64,000 nucleotides of DNA from JAAURB01 sp049647265 (lineage in GTDB: Bacteria > Cyanobacteriota > Cyanobacteriia > Cyanobacteriales > Microcoleaceae). A program made the position numbers and the translations under genes. The notes beneath the pieces are model-generated. The model ran no database searches and was not told the DNA's origin. It saw only the letters and a list, made by a program, of their open reading frames with translations. This document shows, one piece after another, positions 63,853 to 64,000 of this stretch. The stretch lies in contig JBARXJ010000045.1 in assembly GCA_049647265.1 (NCBI GenBank), positions 51,312 through 115,311 of the forward strand, written 5' to 3'. Numbering within the stretch: the stretch's first letter is position 1; each line of letters begins with the position of its first letter.

Positions 63853-64000
63853 ATGTCCATTCTTAACGCACTAAAAACTTCCGTCTTATCCGCTGGTTTT
63901 GTTACTCTGTTATTTGCTGGTACTGCTGAAGCGATTTCTTTTTCTACAGGAGCTCCCAATGATACTGTTGATGATATCGAAGCAGAATTTGGTGGTTCTT
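63853..64000 (+). CDS. secreted protein, cut by the window end
   Basis: Only the first 49 codons are visible. The start M-S-I-L-N-A-L-K-T-S-V-L-S-A-G-F-V-T-L-L is a Sec signal peptide with a likely cleavage after A-E-A. The mature start I-S-F-S-T-G-A-P-N-D-T-V-D-D is acidic. The pattern resembles secreted PEP-CTERM-type proteins of cyanobacteria, but the C-terminus that would prove it lies outside. A GGGGGAAA stretch upstream (about 63836) may be the ribosome-binding site. Confidence 0.75.
   Translation, partial: MSILNALKTSVLSAGFVTLLFAGTAEAISFSTGAPNDTVDDIEAEFGGS

Overview
The window is chromosomal DNA of a cyanobacterium, most likely a filamentous, non-heterocystous (Oscillatoriales-type) species; the genus is my guess. 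The evidence is direct. Photosynthesis genes are present: cytochrome c6, a plant-type 2Fe-2S ferredoxin, and plant-type phytoene desaturase and phytoene synthase with a CrtO ketolase. Several families are almost confined to cyanobacteria (DUF6464, DUF1815, DUF2839, DUF3326). The HIP1 octamer GCGATCGC recurs in many genes. No rRNA, tRNA, CRISPR array, prophage or intact insertion sequence was found.

Layout. 1-6 kb: DUF6464 protein, a one-gene SbmA/BacA-like ABC exporter/importer, a DUF1361 membrane protein, then a tight ferredoxin / 64-residue protein / DUF3326 operon and a CPBP membrane protease. 6.5-13.6 kb: glmS, a TPR protein, petJ divergent from the petR-petP copper-response pair, then an overlapping PP2C phosphatase-anmK pair. 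13.9-21.7 kb: UbiB-family kinase, thylakoid-type small protein, cdsA, cbiT, an Orn/Lys/Arg decarboxylase and tgt. 22-31 kb: an accessory-looking stretch with GNAT, three more methyltransferases (one with a lipoprotein signal), an UgpC/MalK ATPase, a subtilisin with two N-terminal PPC domains, a MazG-like protein and a PhnD-like lipoprotein. 31-36 kb: a TPR Ser/Thr kinase, a GAF histidine kinase, a metallophosphoesterase and a redoxin. 37-41.8 kb: carotenoid cluster crtP-crtB-crtO-DUF2243, all on the minus strand. 42.7-51.7 kb: one gene for a 2986-residue repetitive surface or secreted protein. 52-63 kb: a membrane-anchored GTPase, alpha/beta hydrolase, DUF1815, DUF2839, nagA, purE, an ammonium transporter with an NtcA-type box upstream, a FAD oxidoreductase behind a ribbon-helix-helix-like gene, and a family-4 uracil-DNA glycosylase. 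The window ends inside a secreted protein gene preceded by a diverged tandem duplication.

How genes work together. petJ, petR and petP form a known regulatory unit that chooses between cytochrome c6 and plastocyanin by copper. crtP, crtB and crtO take geranylgeranyl diphosphate to phytoene and zeta-carotene, and later convert beta-carotene to echinenone; a DUF2243 gene follows crtO by 5 bases. glmS, anmK and nagA all act on amino sugars (cell-wall synthesis and recycling) although they lie apart. The least explained parts are the ferredoxin/DUF3326 operon, the crtO-DUF2243 pair, the giant protein with a caspase-like DUF4347 head, and the two local tandem duplications.
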